Shown piece by piece: positions 7,768 through 15,859 of a DNA stretch of 64,000 nt. Origin of the DNA: Prevotella sp. (GTDB taxonomy: Bacteria > Bacteroidota > Bacteroidia > Bacteroidales > Bacteroidaceae); assembly GCA_016291495.1 (NCBI GenBank), contig JAEEXI010000002.1, positions 1 to 64,000 of the forward strand, written 5' to 3'. Each line of letters begins with the position of its first letter. The stretch's first letter is position 1. Below the pieces are notes generated by a model that had not been told where the DNA came from, ran no database searches, and was given only the letters and a program-made list of their open reading frames with translations. Made by a program: the position numbers and the translations under genes.

Positions 7768-8026
7768 ATGATACAAGAAAAATTACAACTACAAATAAAT
7801 GATAAAGTCATAGAACTGTAGGGTGACTATGTCGGCAACTTATTCAGAGTGAGCGAAAGAAGTATTGACGAACACCCTCTACTCACTGAACGTGAAAAAG
7901 ATAGTATTAAGAGAGATTTAAATTGTAATAAAAACATTCGGCTTGGTTAATTATATGGGATTTGTAGAAACTATTGGGCTTGATATTGATATTTTTAAAT
8001 CAAATTTTCCATATAGAAAAATATGA
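7768..8026 (+). pseudogene. Broken small ORF (nonsense plus frameshift)
   Basis: From an ATG at 7768 the frame reads 17 codons to a TAG (7819-7821), then continues open for 42 codons ('GDYVGNLFRVSERSIDEH...') to a TAA at 7948. In another frame overlapping that point, sense sequence continues ('LVNYMGFVETIGLDIDIF') to a TGA at 8024-8026. One stop and one frameshift thus break what would have been an ORF of about 85 codons. It begins 2 bases after the LRR gene and ends 13 bases before the next gene, as an operon member would. I do not recognise the product. Confidence 0.55.
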
Positions 8027-8038
8027 AAGGAGATAATT

Positions 8039-8473
8039 ATGATGGCAATACTTTTATCTCTTCTTTCGACTTTAATCGTTGCAGGCATGAGTTATCATGT
8101 CTATAAGATGAACTATATACATACTCGGATAGATAACTATTTGAACCAGATAGTCAATCTTTATTACAAGATTGAGGATGATGCCAAGATAGTAAAGAGC
8201 AATATATGTAATCATGCAAATGAGGAATTAATTGCTCAGTGCTATAGACAGATAGAAACAAATGCAACTTTAATGAGATACTATGTTGTGAAGTATCCTA
8301 TCATATATGATGGAAAGAAAGAGTTTGAAAAGGTGATTAATTCTATTGCTCATTCTCCCGAAGGGATAGGAGACTATGACAAATTAAGTGATGAGTTTAA
8401 GAAGTTCTGTGATGGTATTGAAAAAATGAATGAACCTGAAACGGTTATATATAAGAGGCTAAGAAAAAAATAA
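8039..8473 (+). CDS. Small membrane-anchored protein of unknown function
   Basis: The 144-residue product has one N-terminal transmembrane helix (about 2-20) followed by a helical, charged domain with no recognisable motif. A good Shine-Dalgarno (AAGGAG, 8027-8032) precedes two consecutive ATGs at 8039 and 8042; either could be used. Codon use is AT-rich compared with flanking housekeeping genes, like the broken ORF just upstream. The two may have formed a pair. Confidence 0.65.
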   Translation: MMAILLSLLSTLIVAGMSYHVYKMNYIHTRIDNYLNQIVNLYYKIEDDAKIVKSNICNHANEELIAQCYRQIETNATLMRYYVVKYPIIYDGKKEFEKVINSIAHSPEGIGDYDKLSDEFKKFCDGIEKMNEPETVIYKRLRKK

Positions 8474-8479
8474 TTTAAT

Positions 8480-11400
8480 ATGAATAGAATTAAAATTTTA
8501 TTGTTATTTCTCTTTAGTGCTTTGCAAGGGTGGAGTGCTAATGGAGATATTTTCACGGCAACAACTATTGAGGGCGTTAACATGACTTTCAGAGTTATAA
8601 GTGAAACTGACAAAACCTGTCAAGTAGGTCAAGATGACTATTTTAAACCTTCAATTAATACCTATACAACAGGAACGATAACAATCCCCTCTAATGTTAA
8701 TGATTATACAGTAACGACTATTGGAGGTTATTCCTTTATCGGATGTAATAATATTACTTCAATAATCATTCCTAATTCGGTGGAAAACATTAAAGGATAT
8801 GCGTTTACTGGTGATTTTAAAACAGAAAACCTTATTAGTGTAAAAAGTATCACAATACCTTCAAGTGTTAAATATATTGGAAGTTATGCATTTAGTGGAA
8901 CTTGCATAGAATCAATACAGATTCCTAGTGAGGTTTCAAGAATTGCAGATAGTGCTTTTGATAGTTGTAATAAACTTATAAGTCTTAGTGTTGATAACAA
9001 TAACACTACATATGATTCACGAAATAATTGTAATGCTATTATAGAAACTGCTTCAAATAAATTGATTGCAGGAATATCGACGACAATAATACCTAATAGT
9101 GTAAAATGTATAGGAACGCGAGCCTTCTTTGGAATTACGGGACTTATAAGTGTTACATTGCCAAGTTCCATAGAGGATATAGCAGAATATGCTTTTTATG
9201 GGTGCAACAATTTAACTTCTGTGAAGGTTGAAATGAAAATACCCGTCAGTTTAACATCAAATACTTTCTCCAATCAAAGTAATGCTATCCTCTATGTTCC
9301 TTATGGCTGCAAGTCTGTATACAAAGTTGCTGACTGCTGGAAAGATTTTAAAGAAATAATTGAAGAGACTTCCACTACATATACACTGTCTATCAAGGCA
9401 GCAGGTAATGGCTCAGCTTCATATAATGCTACATCTGTCCGAGGAGGAACAAGTACATTTACTGTCAATGAAGGGACTTCTGCAACCATTACATTCACTC
9501 CAGACAATGGCTTTAGGATTAAGAATGTGAAAGTGAATAGCACTGATGTGACTTCTAGTGTATCTAATAATTCATACACTATCAGTAATATCAATAGTGA
9601 TACAGCAGTGGAGGTCGAATTTGGATTGATAGAATTTGAGTTGAATGGTCTAAACTATAGTGTTATACCCAATACTAATAATGTTAAGGTAACAGGCAAG
9701 CTATCTACTTATACAGGTGCTATAGTAATACCGGAATCAGCTTCATATCAAGGGAAGAGTTATAGCGTTAAAGTCATTGATGACGATGCATTTAATTCAT
9801 GTATAGATATAACTTCAGTCTCATTCCCTAATACTTTAAGTGATGTCTATGAAGGGGCATTTTATGGTTGTGATAACATTGAAACGGTATATATACCCAG
9901 TATAAAAGCATGGTGTAATATCGAGTTTGAGAATTCAAGCGCCAATCCATTATGTTATGCAAAACATTTTATTGTTAACGGAAATGAAGAGAGTGAAATT
10001 GTAATTGATGAGGGCATTGAATGGATTCATGATTTTGCTTTTGCAAAATATGTAGGAATAACATCTGTTACTCTTCCTAGTACATTGACAATATTAGATA
10101 GAGCTTTTGGTGGATGTGTTAATTTACAATTGGTAATTTCGAAAGCCACTACCCCTCCATCTGTAGAAGATTATGCCTGGCGTCCTTTTAGTGGAATATC
10201 AGAGAATGCTATATTACAAGTTCCCAAAGGGACAAAAAGTGCATATTTGGCAATACCTGCATGGAGTAATAATTTTAAGGAAATAGTAGAAGAGTCTGAG
10301 TCTTATGTCTTGTCCATTAAAGCAACGGGTAATGGCTCTGTCTCCTATAATGGAACTCCCATACGAGGAAAGACGAGTACGTTTACTGTCAACGAGGGAA
10401 CATCTGCAACTATTACATTCGCTCCAGACAATGGCTATAGAATTAAGAGTGTTAAGGTGAATAATACCGATGTTACATCGAAAGTGTCGAATAACTCTTA
10501 TACGATTAGCAATATCAGTAGCGATACATCTGTAGAAGTAATATTTGAAGCGATAACTCATACTTTGTCCATCAAGGCAACAGGAAATGGTTCTGTGTCG
10601 TATAGCGGAACTTCCATACGAGAAAAGACGAGCACGTTTACTGTCATCGAGGGAACTTCTGCGACTATTACATTCGCTCCAGTTGTTGGTAACAGGATCA
10701 AGAGTGTGAAGGTGAATAATGTGGTAGTGACTTCAAATGTCACAGATAACCAGTATACAATTAGTAATATCAGTAGCGATACATCTGTGGAGGTGGAATT
10801 TGAGGTAATTCCTCCCACGACCTACACCTTGTCTATCAAGGCAACAGGTAATGGCTCAGTTACTTATAGCGGGACTTCCATACAAGGAAAGACGAGCATA
10901 TTTACTGTCAATGAAGGAACATCTGCAACCATTACCTTCGCTCCAGATAATGGCTACAGGATCAAGAGTGTGAAGGTGAATAGTACTGATGTAACATCAA
11001 GTGTATCCAATAATTCATACACCATTAGCAGTATCACAGGCGATACTTCTGTGGAGGTAGAATTTGAGATAATTCCACCTACGACCTACACATTGTCTAT
11101 CAAGGCAATAGGTAATGGCTCCGCCACTTATAGCGGAACTTCCATACGAGGGAAGACGAGTACATTTACTGTCAATGAAGGAACTTCTGCAACCATTACC
11201 TTCGCTCCTAATAATGGTAACAGAATCAAGAGTGTTAAGGTGAATAATGTGGTAGTGACTTCAAACGTCATAGACAACCAGTATACAATTAGTAATATCA
11301 GTAGCGATATGTCTGTGGAGGTGGAGTTTGAGGCGATTCCAACTTATACGCTGAAAATCACTTCAACAGGTAACGGCTTCGCAACGTATAATGGCACCGC

Positions 11401-13204
11401 AGTACGTAGTGGTAGCAATACGTTTACAGTGTTAGAGGGTGCTTCGGCAACGATTTCGTTAACTGCTGATGACGGACACAGAATCAAGAGCGTCAAGGTG
11501 AATAATCAGGATGTGACGGCAAGTGTTGCTAATAATAGGTATATCATCAACAATATTTCTGCTAACACGACAGTGGAAGTGACCTTTGAGGAGATTCCTC
11601 CAACGACCTATACTCTAAGTATAACGGCTACGGGTAATGGCAGTGTGACGTATGGTGAAACAACGCTGAAAAACCAGACGCAGCAATTTACAGTCAATGA
11701 AGGATCGTATGCCACCATAGCCATCAGTCCGGAAAGCGGTTACCGCATCAAGAGTGTGATGCAGAATGGTACCGATGTGACGGCAAGTGTCAGCAACAAC
11801 CAATATACGACCAGTAAGATTACAGGTAACACTTCGTTGGAGGTGACTTTTGAACTTATCCCGATTCCTACCTACACGCTAACTATTACTGCTTCTGGTA
11901 ATGGAACTGCTGTCTATAATACTGCCACTATCAAGAATCAGACGCAGCAGTTTACTGTGAATGAGGGAACAAGTGTCACAGTGATGTTTAATCCTGACAA
12001 TGGTAATAGTATCAAGAGTGTGAAGGTGAATGGAACAGAGGTAACCTCAGAGGTTTCAGGTAATCGTTATGTCATTTCAAGTATGGCTGCCAATACGACT
12101 GTTGAGGTTGAGTTCAAGGAGGATATCAACGCATTGACTGTAGAGGGCGTGAATTTCACAGTTACATCGCAGAGCGACAAGTCTATCGTGGTGGCAGGTG
12201 GAAACTATGGGCAGGTATTGACAGTGCCAGCTACAGTGACGCAGGATGGAACGACATGGACGGTAAAGGGTATTGATAATGATGCCTTGAAGAATAATAC
12301 AGAACTGGCAGCAGTCATCTGGAATGCTGAGGCTGTATTTACTGCTACGGTGAGCAATCCAAACCTTCTCCTGTATGTCAAAGCAGCGGAATTTGCTCCC
12401 GGTACTATTAAGAATGTGATAGTAAACGGCATTGCTGATAATATCACACTGATGGATGCATCCAGCGGCAATGGCTTCTATTGTCCACAGGCATTCACAG
12501 CACAGAAGATTACTTATACTCATTATTACAGTATGACGACAGGTATTGGAGAGTCAAGAGGATGGGAGACCATTGCATTGCCTTTTGATGTGCAGACTAT
12601 TGCACATGAGAGCAAGGGAACTATCGTACCTTTTGCCAACTGGAAGCGAGAAGATGCAGAAAAACCTTTCTGGTTGTATGAATTGACAGGAAGTGGCTTT
12701 GTGGCTGCAGGCAGTATAAAGGCCTATACTCCTTATATCATCAGTATGCCTAATAATCCACAATATGATGCGAAATGGCGATTAAATGGCAGGGTGACTT
12801 TCACTGCTACCAGTGTTACTGTTGGGGCCACAGAGAATGTGTATTCAGCAACCTATACGGACAGAACGTTTACGCCTTGCTTTACAGACAAGACTGCCAA
12901 TGAAGGACTCTTGGCTCTCAATGTAATTAATGATTATTCACAAGAGAGAGGTGGTAGCCCAGAAGGTAGCAGGTTTATAATGAACTTGCGAAATATACAT
13001 CCTTTTGAGGCCTATATGACGACCACATCCAATGCAAGGGCCTATATCGATGTCTTCGAGGATATGACAACGGATATAGAGACGATAGGCTACGAACCTT
13101 TAGAGAAAGAAGGTGCTGTCTATGATTTGAAAGGTCACAAAGTCAAAACACCTTCAAGAAAGGGCGTCTATATCATCAACGGAAAGAAACAAATAATAAA
13201 ATAA
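8480..13204 (+). CDS. Giant BspA-like/InlB-B-repeat surface protein
   Basis: The 1574-residue protein has a signal peptide (about 1-20). A block of BspA LRR_5 repeats follows (about 30-295, 'TTIGGYSFIGCNNITSIIIP'), then one divergent InlB B-type repeat (about 300-385), a second LRR block (about 385-605) and seven more InlB-type repeats of about 85 residues (about 608-1214). The consensus is 'YTLSIKATGNGSVSY', 'FTVNEGTSATITFAPDNGY', 'RIKSVKVN'. A C-terminal region of about 360 residues ends with 'VYDLKGHKV' and 'KGVYIINGKKQIIK', which matches the short sorting-type tail seen on many secreted Prevotella proteins and suggests type IX-like export. The role is probably adhesion or host-protein binding. 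The repeats are highly similar at DNA level, favouring length variation by recombination. Confidence 0.88.
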   Translation: MNRIKILLLFLFSALQGWSANGDIFTATTIEGVNMTFRVISETDKTCQVGQDDYFKPSINTYTTGTITIPSNVNDYTVTTIGGYSFIGCNNITSIIIPNSVENIKGYAFTGDFKTENLISVKSITIPSSVKYIGSYAFSGTCIESIQIPSEVSRIADSAFDSCNKLISLSVDNNNTTYDSRNNCNAIIETASNKLIAGISTTIIPNSVKCIGTRAFFGITGLISVTLPSSIEDIAEYAFYGCNNLTSVKVEMKIPVSLTSNTFSNQSNAILYVPYGCKSVYKVADCWKDFKEIIEETSTTYTLSIKAAGNGSASYNATSVRGGTSTFTVNEGTSATITFTPDNGFRIKNVKVNSTDVTSSVSNNSYTISNINSDTAVEVEFGLIEFELNGLNYSVIPNTNNVKVTGKLSTYTGAIVIPESASYQGKSYSVKVIDDDAFNSCIDITSVSFPNTLSDVYEGAFYGCDNIETVYIPSIKAWCNIEFENSSANPLCYAKHFIVNGNEESEIVIDEGIEWIHDFAFAKYVGITSVTLPSTLTILDRAFGGCVNLQLVISKATTPPSVEDYAWRPFSGISENAILQVPKGTKSAYLAIPAWSNNFKEIVEESESYVLSIKATGNGSVSYNGTPIRGKTSTFTVNEGTSATITFAPDNGYRIKSVKVNNTDVTSKVSNNSYTISNISSDTSVEVIFEAITHTLSIKATGNGSVSYSGTSIREKTSTFTVIEGTSATITFAPVVGNRIKSVKVNNVVVTSNVTDNQYTISNISSDTSVEVEFEVIPPTTYTLSIKATGNGSVTYSGTSIQGKTSIFTVNEGTSATITFAPDNGYRIKSVKVNSTDVTSSVSNNSYTISSITGDTSVEVEFEIIPPTTYTLSIKAIGNGSATYSGTSIRGKTSTFTVNEGTSATITFAPNNGNRIKSVKVNNVVVTSNVIDNQYTISNISSDMSVEVEFEAIPTYTLKITSTGNGFATYNGTAVRSGSNTFTVLEGASATISLTADDGHRIKSVKVNNQDVTASVANNRYIINNISANTTVEVTFEEIPPTTYTLSITATGNGSVTYGETTLKNQTQQFTVNEGSYATIAISPESGYRIKSVMQNGTDVTASVSNNQYTTSKITGNTSLEVTFELIPIPTYTLTITASGNGTAVYNTATIKNQTQQFTVNEGTSVTVMFNPDNGNSIKSVKVNGTEVTSEVSGNRYVISSMAANTTVEVEFKEDINALTVEGVNFTVTSQSDKSIVVAGGNYGQVLTVPATVTQDGTTWTVKGIDNDALKNNTELAAVIWNAEAVFTATVSNPNLLLYVKAAEFAPGTIKNVIVNGIADNITLMDASSGNGFYCPQAFTAQKITYTHYYSMTTGIGESRGWETIALPFDVQTIAHESKGTIVPFANWKREDAEKPFWLYELTGSGFVAAGSIKAYTPYIISMPNNPQYDAKWRLNGRVTFTATSVTVGATENVYSATYTDRTFTPCFTDKTANEGLLALNVINDYSQERGGSPEGSRFIMNLRNIHPFEAYMTTTSNARAYIDVFEDMTTDIETIGYEPLEKEGAVYDLKGHKVKTPSRKGVYIINGKKQIIK
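9379..12120 (+). repeat. Eight intragenic InlB-type repeats (one separate, seven in tandem)
   Basis: Units begin near 9379, 10306, 10560, 10823, 11087, 11341, 11605 and 11872, spaced 250-267 bp in the tandem block. Units 2-5 are close to identical over long stretches, while units 6-8 are diverged. This gradient suggests recent expansion in the centre of the array. Confidence 0.8.
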
Positions 13205-13210
13205 AAGACT

Positions 13211-14125
13211 ATGAAGAAGATTTTAGTATCAATGTTGCTACTAGCAACTGTATGTCAATTGAAGGCACAGGACATCCAAATTACTCGTTTTGAGCGTAAT
13301 TACACGAACTTGGCAGCCAGTACAAACCCTGTTTATGACAATACGGGTGAGGCTTGTGCACTGATCCGTTTCCTGGTAAGGGACAAGGATTTTACGATAG
13401 AGCCGAATATGGGAATGATGCGACAAGATAATCTGAAAGGCGAGATTCGGATGTATGTACCCAAGGGAACAAAGCGCCTGACAGTAAGAAAAAATGGTTA
13501 TATGCCACTTGTCGGCTATGAGATTCCTGTCACCATCGAGCCCAAGGTTACTTATGATGTAGAACTGTCCATCACGGATGAGGCTATTAAAAGAAGGAAA
13601 GCCAATAAAGGTCACAATATCTATGTGGGTGCCGGATATAATATAGTGTCGATATCAGGACCGTCTGTAGCATTGGGCTTTGATATCAATCATCACAACA
13701 TCGAACTTGGAGCTGTATTTGGACTGAACAAGACTGACGATATGTATCTGTATGATGCGAGTTCTACTGTTACAGGAGCCTATAATTATAGGGCTACCAG
13801 AATACAACTGCGTTATGGATATGATTTCAGATTGACAGATTTCTTCAGCATTATGCCTCAGATTGGTGGAGCATATAATATTTATAGTGGAAGTGAGGTC
13901 GTCAGTGGTAGTAGTGATTATGATTCTGCCAGTTCGTTCTCTATGTTTGGCGCAGTGAGGCTTGTGGCTTCTATCAGTGACCGTTTTAAATTGCATATCA
14001 CACCAGAATACGACTTTGGAGTGGCTAAAAACGACCAATACAAGGTGTTGTCTAATTTCGACAGTACTTTCAAGAGCTGGACGGATGGATTTAATCTGAA
14101 TATAGGACTGATGTTTTTCTTCTAA
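13211..14125 (+). CDS. Outer-membrane beta-barrel protein with PEGA-like N-terminal domain
   Basis: The 304-residue protein has a signal peptide (to about 19, ...QLKAQ). A beta domain of about 100 residues follows, with 'VPKGTKRLTVRKNGYMPL' in the style of PEGA domains. A C-terminal half of alternating aromatic strands ('IYVGAGYNIVSISGPSVALGF', 'IQLRYGYDF', ending 'FNLNIGLMFFF') is typical of an 8-10-strand outer-membrane barrel with a terminal Phe. It lies 6 bases after the giant surface protein gene, so the two are probably co-transcribed. It may help anchor or display the surface protein. Confidence 0.8.
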   Translation: MKKILVSMLLLATVCQLKAQDIQITRFERNYTNLAASTNPVYDNTGEACALIRFLVRDKDFTIEPNMGMMRQDNLKGEIRMYVPKGTKRLTVRKNGYMPLVGYEIPVTIEPKVTYDVELSITDEAIKRRKANKGHNIYVGAGYNIVSISGPSVALGFDINHHNIELGAVFGLNKTDDMYLYDASSTVTGAYNYRATRIQLRYGYDFRLTDFFSIMPQIGGAYNIYSGSEVVSGSSDYDSASSFSMFGAVRLVASISDRFKLHITPEYDFGVAKNDQYKVLSNFDSTFKSWTDGFNLNIGLMFFF

Positions 14126-14137
14126 AAGAGACTGAAA

Positions 14138-14830
14138 ATGAAGAGACTTTATAATTATTTAAACCTTATATTAGGGTGCGTCATCCTCATTGCCTGCGGA
14201 GGAGGTGATGGAGGTGGGGGAGGTGACGATGGACCTCAAGTCAGTAAAGACTATCTGAGCATAACCCCTAATGTGCAGTTGTTGGGTGACGGAGAGTCAA
14301 AGGAGATTTCAATATCTGCTAACTGTAGTTGGACAATAACGAAGGATGCTGATTGGATAACAATCAATCCTATGTCTGGTAATGGAAACCAGACAATCAC
14401 CATCTCCGCTGGTAAAAACACAACGAATGCAGAACGTTTTGCAGTATTGAGTGTCAAGGGCGGATCTCTTCCTGAAAGAAAAGTTACTGTTACCCAGTTG
14501 ATGGCATCAGCCGAAAATCCAGTTTTGTCAGCAGATGTGTCATCATTGAACTATGAAAAGAAAGGTGGTAATAAGAACTTCAGTATCACCAGTAATATCA
14601 ATTGGACTATCACTTGTCCGGAATGGTGCTCCCTCTCCATGACTTCAGGAAAAGGAAGTGCTACCGTTACCGTTTCTGTAGGTGAGAATCCCAAAGCAGA
14701 ACAGCGCTCAGGACAAATGATAATTAGTGGTGAGGGAGTTGATGACATCTCTATAAGCGTTATTCAGGATGCAAATGACAAAGATTCTGACGAGCCAGGC
14801 GGGGATGATAATCAGCCACCTTCATATTAA
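14138..14830 (+). CDS. Lipoprotein with two BACON domains
   Basis: The 230-residue protein starts with a lipoprotein signal ending in a lipobox-like 'LIAC' (Cys at residue 20), then a Gly/Asp linker. Two BACON domains follow, at about 38-120 and 128-212, each with the hallmark 'WTIT..W' pair ('CSWTITKDADWITI', 'INWTITCPEWCSL'). BACON domains are Ig-like carbohydrate- or mucin-associated modules of Bacteroidota surface proteins. It is the last gene of the LytTR-headed run and is followed by a strong terminator. Confidence 0.88.
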   Translation: MKRLYNYLNLILGCVILIACGGGDGGGGGDDGPQVSKDYLSITPNVQLLGDGESKEISISANCSWTITKDADWITINPMSGNGNQTITISAGKNTTNAERFAVLSVKGGSLPERKVTVTQLMASAENPVLSADVSSLNYEKKGGNKNFSITSNINWTITCPEWCSLSMTSGKGSATVTVSVGENPKAEQRSGQMIISGEGVDDISISVIQDANDKDSDEPGGDDNQPPSY

Positions 14831-14856
14831 CTTTGTATGAATCGATTGAAAGTCAT

Positions 14857-14893
14857 GCGGCACCTCTTATATGAATGGTGCCGCTCTTTTTTT
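14857..14893 (+). terminator. Intrinsic terminator ending the LytTR-headed cluster
   Basis: GCGGCACC (14857-14864) pairs perfectly with GGTGCCGC (14877-14884), followed by a T7 run (14887-14893). Confidence 0.9.
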
Positions 14894-14895
14894 AT

Positions 14896-14970
14896 ATCGA
14901 TGGCTTACGTGGTGAGGCCAAGAAAATTGCCCTGCCTCGTGACTTAGTGGTGTGGGAGGAGAAGATGTAA
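14896..14970 (+). pseudogene. Possible 3' remnant of a lost gene
   Basis: Right after the terminator an open 24-codon stretch reads IDGLRGEAKKIALPRDLVVW plus four more residues before TAA at 14968. It has the composition of a real protein C terminus but no start codon, because the frame runs back into the T run. It is followed by GATGTAAGAGG-type low-complexity repeats. It may be a remnant left by a deletion. The parent protein is not recognised. Confidence 0.3.
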
Positions 14971-15066
14971 GAGGGATGAAGGCTACGGGTAGGCGCGTTA
15001 GCGGGAATGGGATGATGTAAGAGGAATGTTAAATAATAGCATTTTTTCTATTTTTGCTGCACTAAA

Positions 15067-15098
15067 TTTGGTCATTAATAGAAAAATTACTATTTTTG
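15067..15098 (+). promoter_or_regulatory. hicAB promoter
   Basis: TTTG (15067-15070), a 20-base spacer and TATTTTTG (15091-15098) form a consensus promoter. The start site should fall near 15104, giving a leader of about 20 bases. Confidence 0.75.
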
Positions 15099-15125
15099 CA
15101 GCATAAAACAGCAAATAAGACAATA

Positions 15126-15305
15126 ATGAAAAGTTCTGAACTACACAGAAGATTCATCAAAGCTGGATATAAATTTGACCATGCAGAAGGAAGTCACTAC
15201 TTCTATCTAAAAGATGGTGTAATGACAGAACCCATTCCTTATCTTGGAGCAAAAGAGATGGGAACAGGGATTGCTAATAAACTAATAAGAAAGTACGGAA
15301 TTTAA
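15126..15305 (+). CDS. hicA: HicA-type toxin (mRNA interferase)
   Basis: The 59-residue protein fits the HicA dsRBD-like fold: 'KSSELHRRFIKAGYKFDHAEGSHYFYLKDG' holds the conserved Gly-Ser-His (about residues 22-24) that contains the catalytic histidine. HicA toxins cleave mRNA and tmRNA and are neutralised by HicB encoded next to them. I chose the ATG at 15126; a TTG at 15096 would add ten residues but overlaps the -7 element. HicB starts 52 bases downstream. A toxin-first order is typical of HicAB. Confidence 0.85.
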   Translation: MKSSELHRRFIKAGYKFDHAEGSHYFYLKDGVMTEPIPYLGAKEMGTGIANKLIRKYGI

Positions 15306-15357
15306 GAACGATGTACTTGAGACAAAATATGGATTATTAAATAATTACCGTTGTGTC

Positions 15358-15756
15358 ATGGAAAAGATTATAATGATTATTGAAAAGTCTAAGGACTTCT
15401 TTGATGCCTATTCGGATAATTGTGATGGCATCTATGCTGCTGGCGATAGCATAGAGGCTGTTAAGGCTGATGCAATGGAGGCTATCAGCCTTATCAAAAA
15501 GAATCTCCCAGAAGACCGTTGGCCAAAACAGATAAAAGGAGAGTTTGAAATAGAATGGAAATTCGATGTCCCCAGTTTCTTGGAGTACTATGGCGAATAT
15601 CTGTCATTAGCAGGACTGGAACGTATGACGGGTATTCATCAGAAACAGCTCTCCAACTATCTACATCGTCGTTCTGTTCCACGTCAAAAGCAGGCTGATC
15701 GTATTATAAATGGTTTACACCGCTTTGCACGTGAGATATTGAGCATTACGTTGTGA
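15358..15756 (+). CDS. hicB: HicB-type antitoxin
   Basis: The 132-residue protein has the HicB N-terminal partial RNase H-like fold (about 1-65, 'IIEKSKDFFDAYSDNCDGIYAAGDS'). It also has a C-terminal helix-turn-helix (about 80-115, 'LAGLERMTGIHQKQLSNYLH') that should bind the hicAB promoter and autoregulate it. The annotated ATG is at 15358; one at 15373 (MIIEK) is also possible. It probably neutralises HicA directly. Confidence 0.85.
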   Translation: MEKIIMIIEKSKDFFDAYSDNCDGIYAAGDSIEAVKADAMEAISLIKKNLPEDRWPKQIKGEFEIEWKFDVPSFLEYYGEYLSLAGLERMTGIHQKQLSNYLHRRSVPRQKQADRIINGLHRFAREILSITL

Positions 15757-15811
15757 TTTCGGATTAACTGAGAAATTCGCTTTTCCACAAGCCTTGTGGA
15801 GATTTGGAGAA

Positions 15812-15848
15812 GTGAAAAAGAAAAGCCTGGGCGATTTGCCCAGGCTTT
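15812..15848 (-). terminator. Intrinsic terminator of the CbxX-like gene
   Basis: Perfect 11-bp hairpin AAAGCCTGGGC/GCCCAGGCTTT (15822-15832/15838-15848). Read on the minus strand it is followed by CTTTTTC, giving a U-rich tail. It could also stop read-through from hicB on the plus strand, less efficiently. A second small palindrome, CCACAAG-C-CTTGTGG, lies at 15785-15799. Confidence 0.85.
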
Positions 15849-15859
15849 GTTATTGGTCT

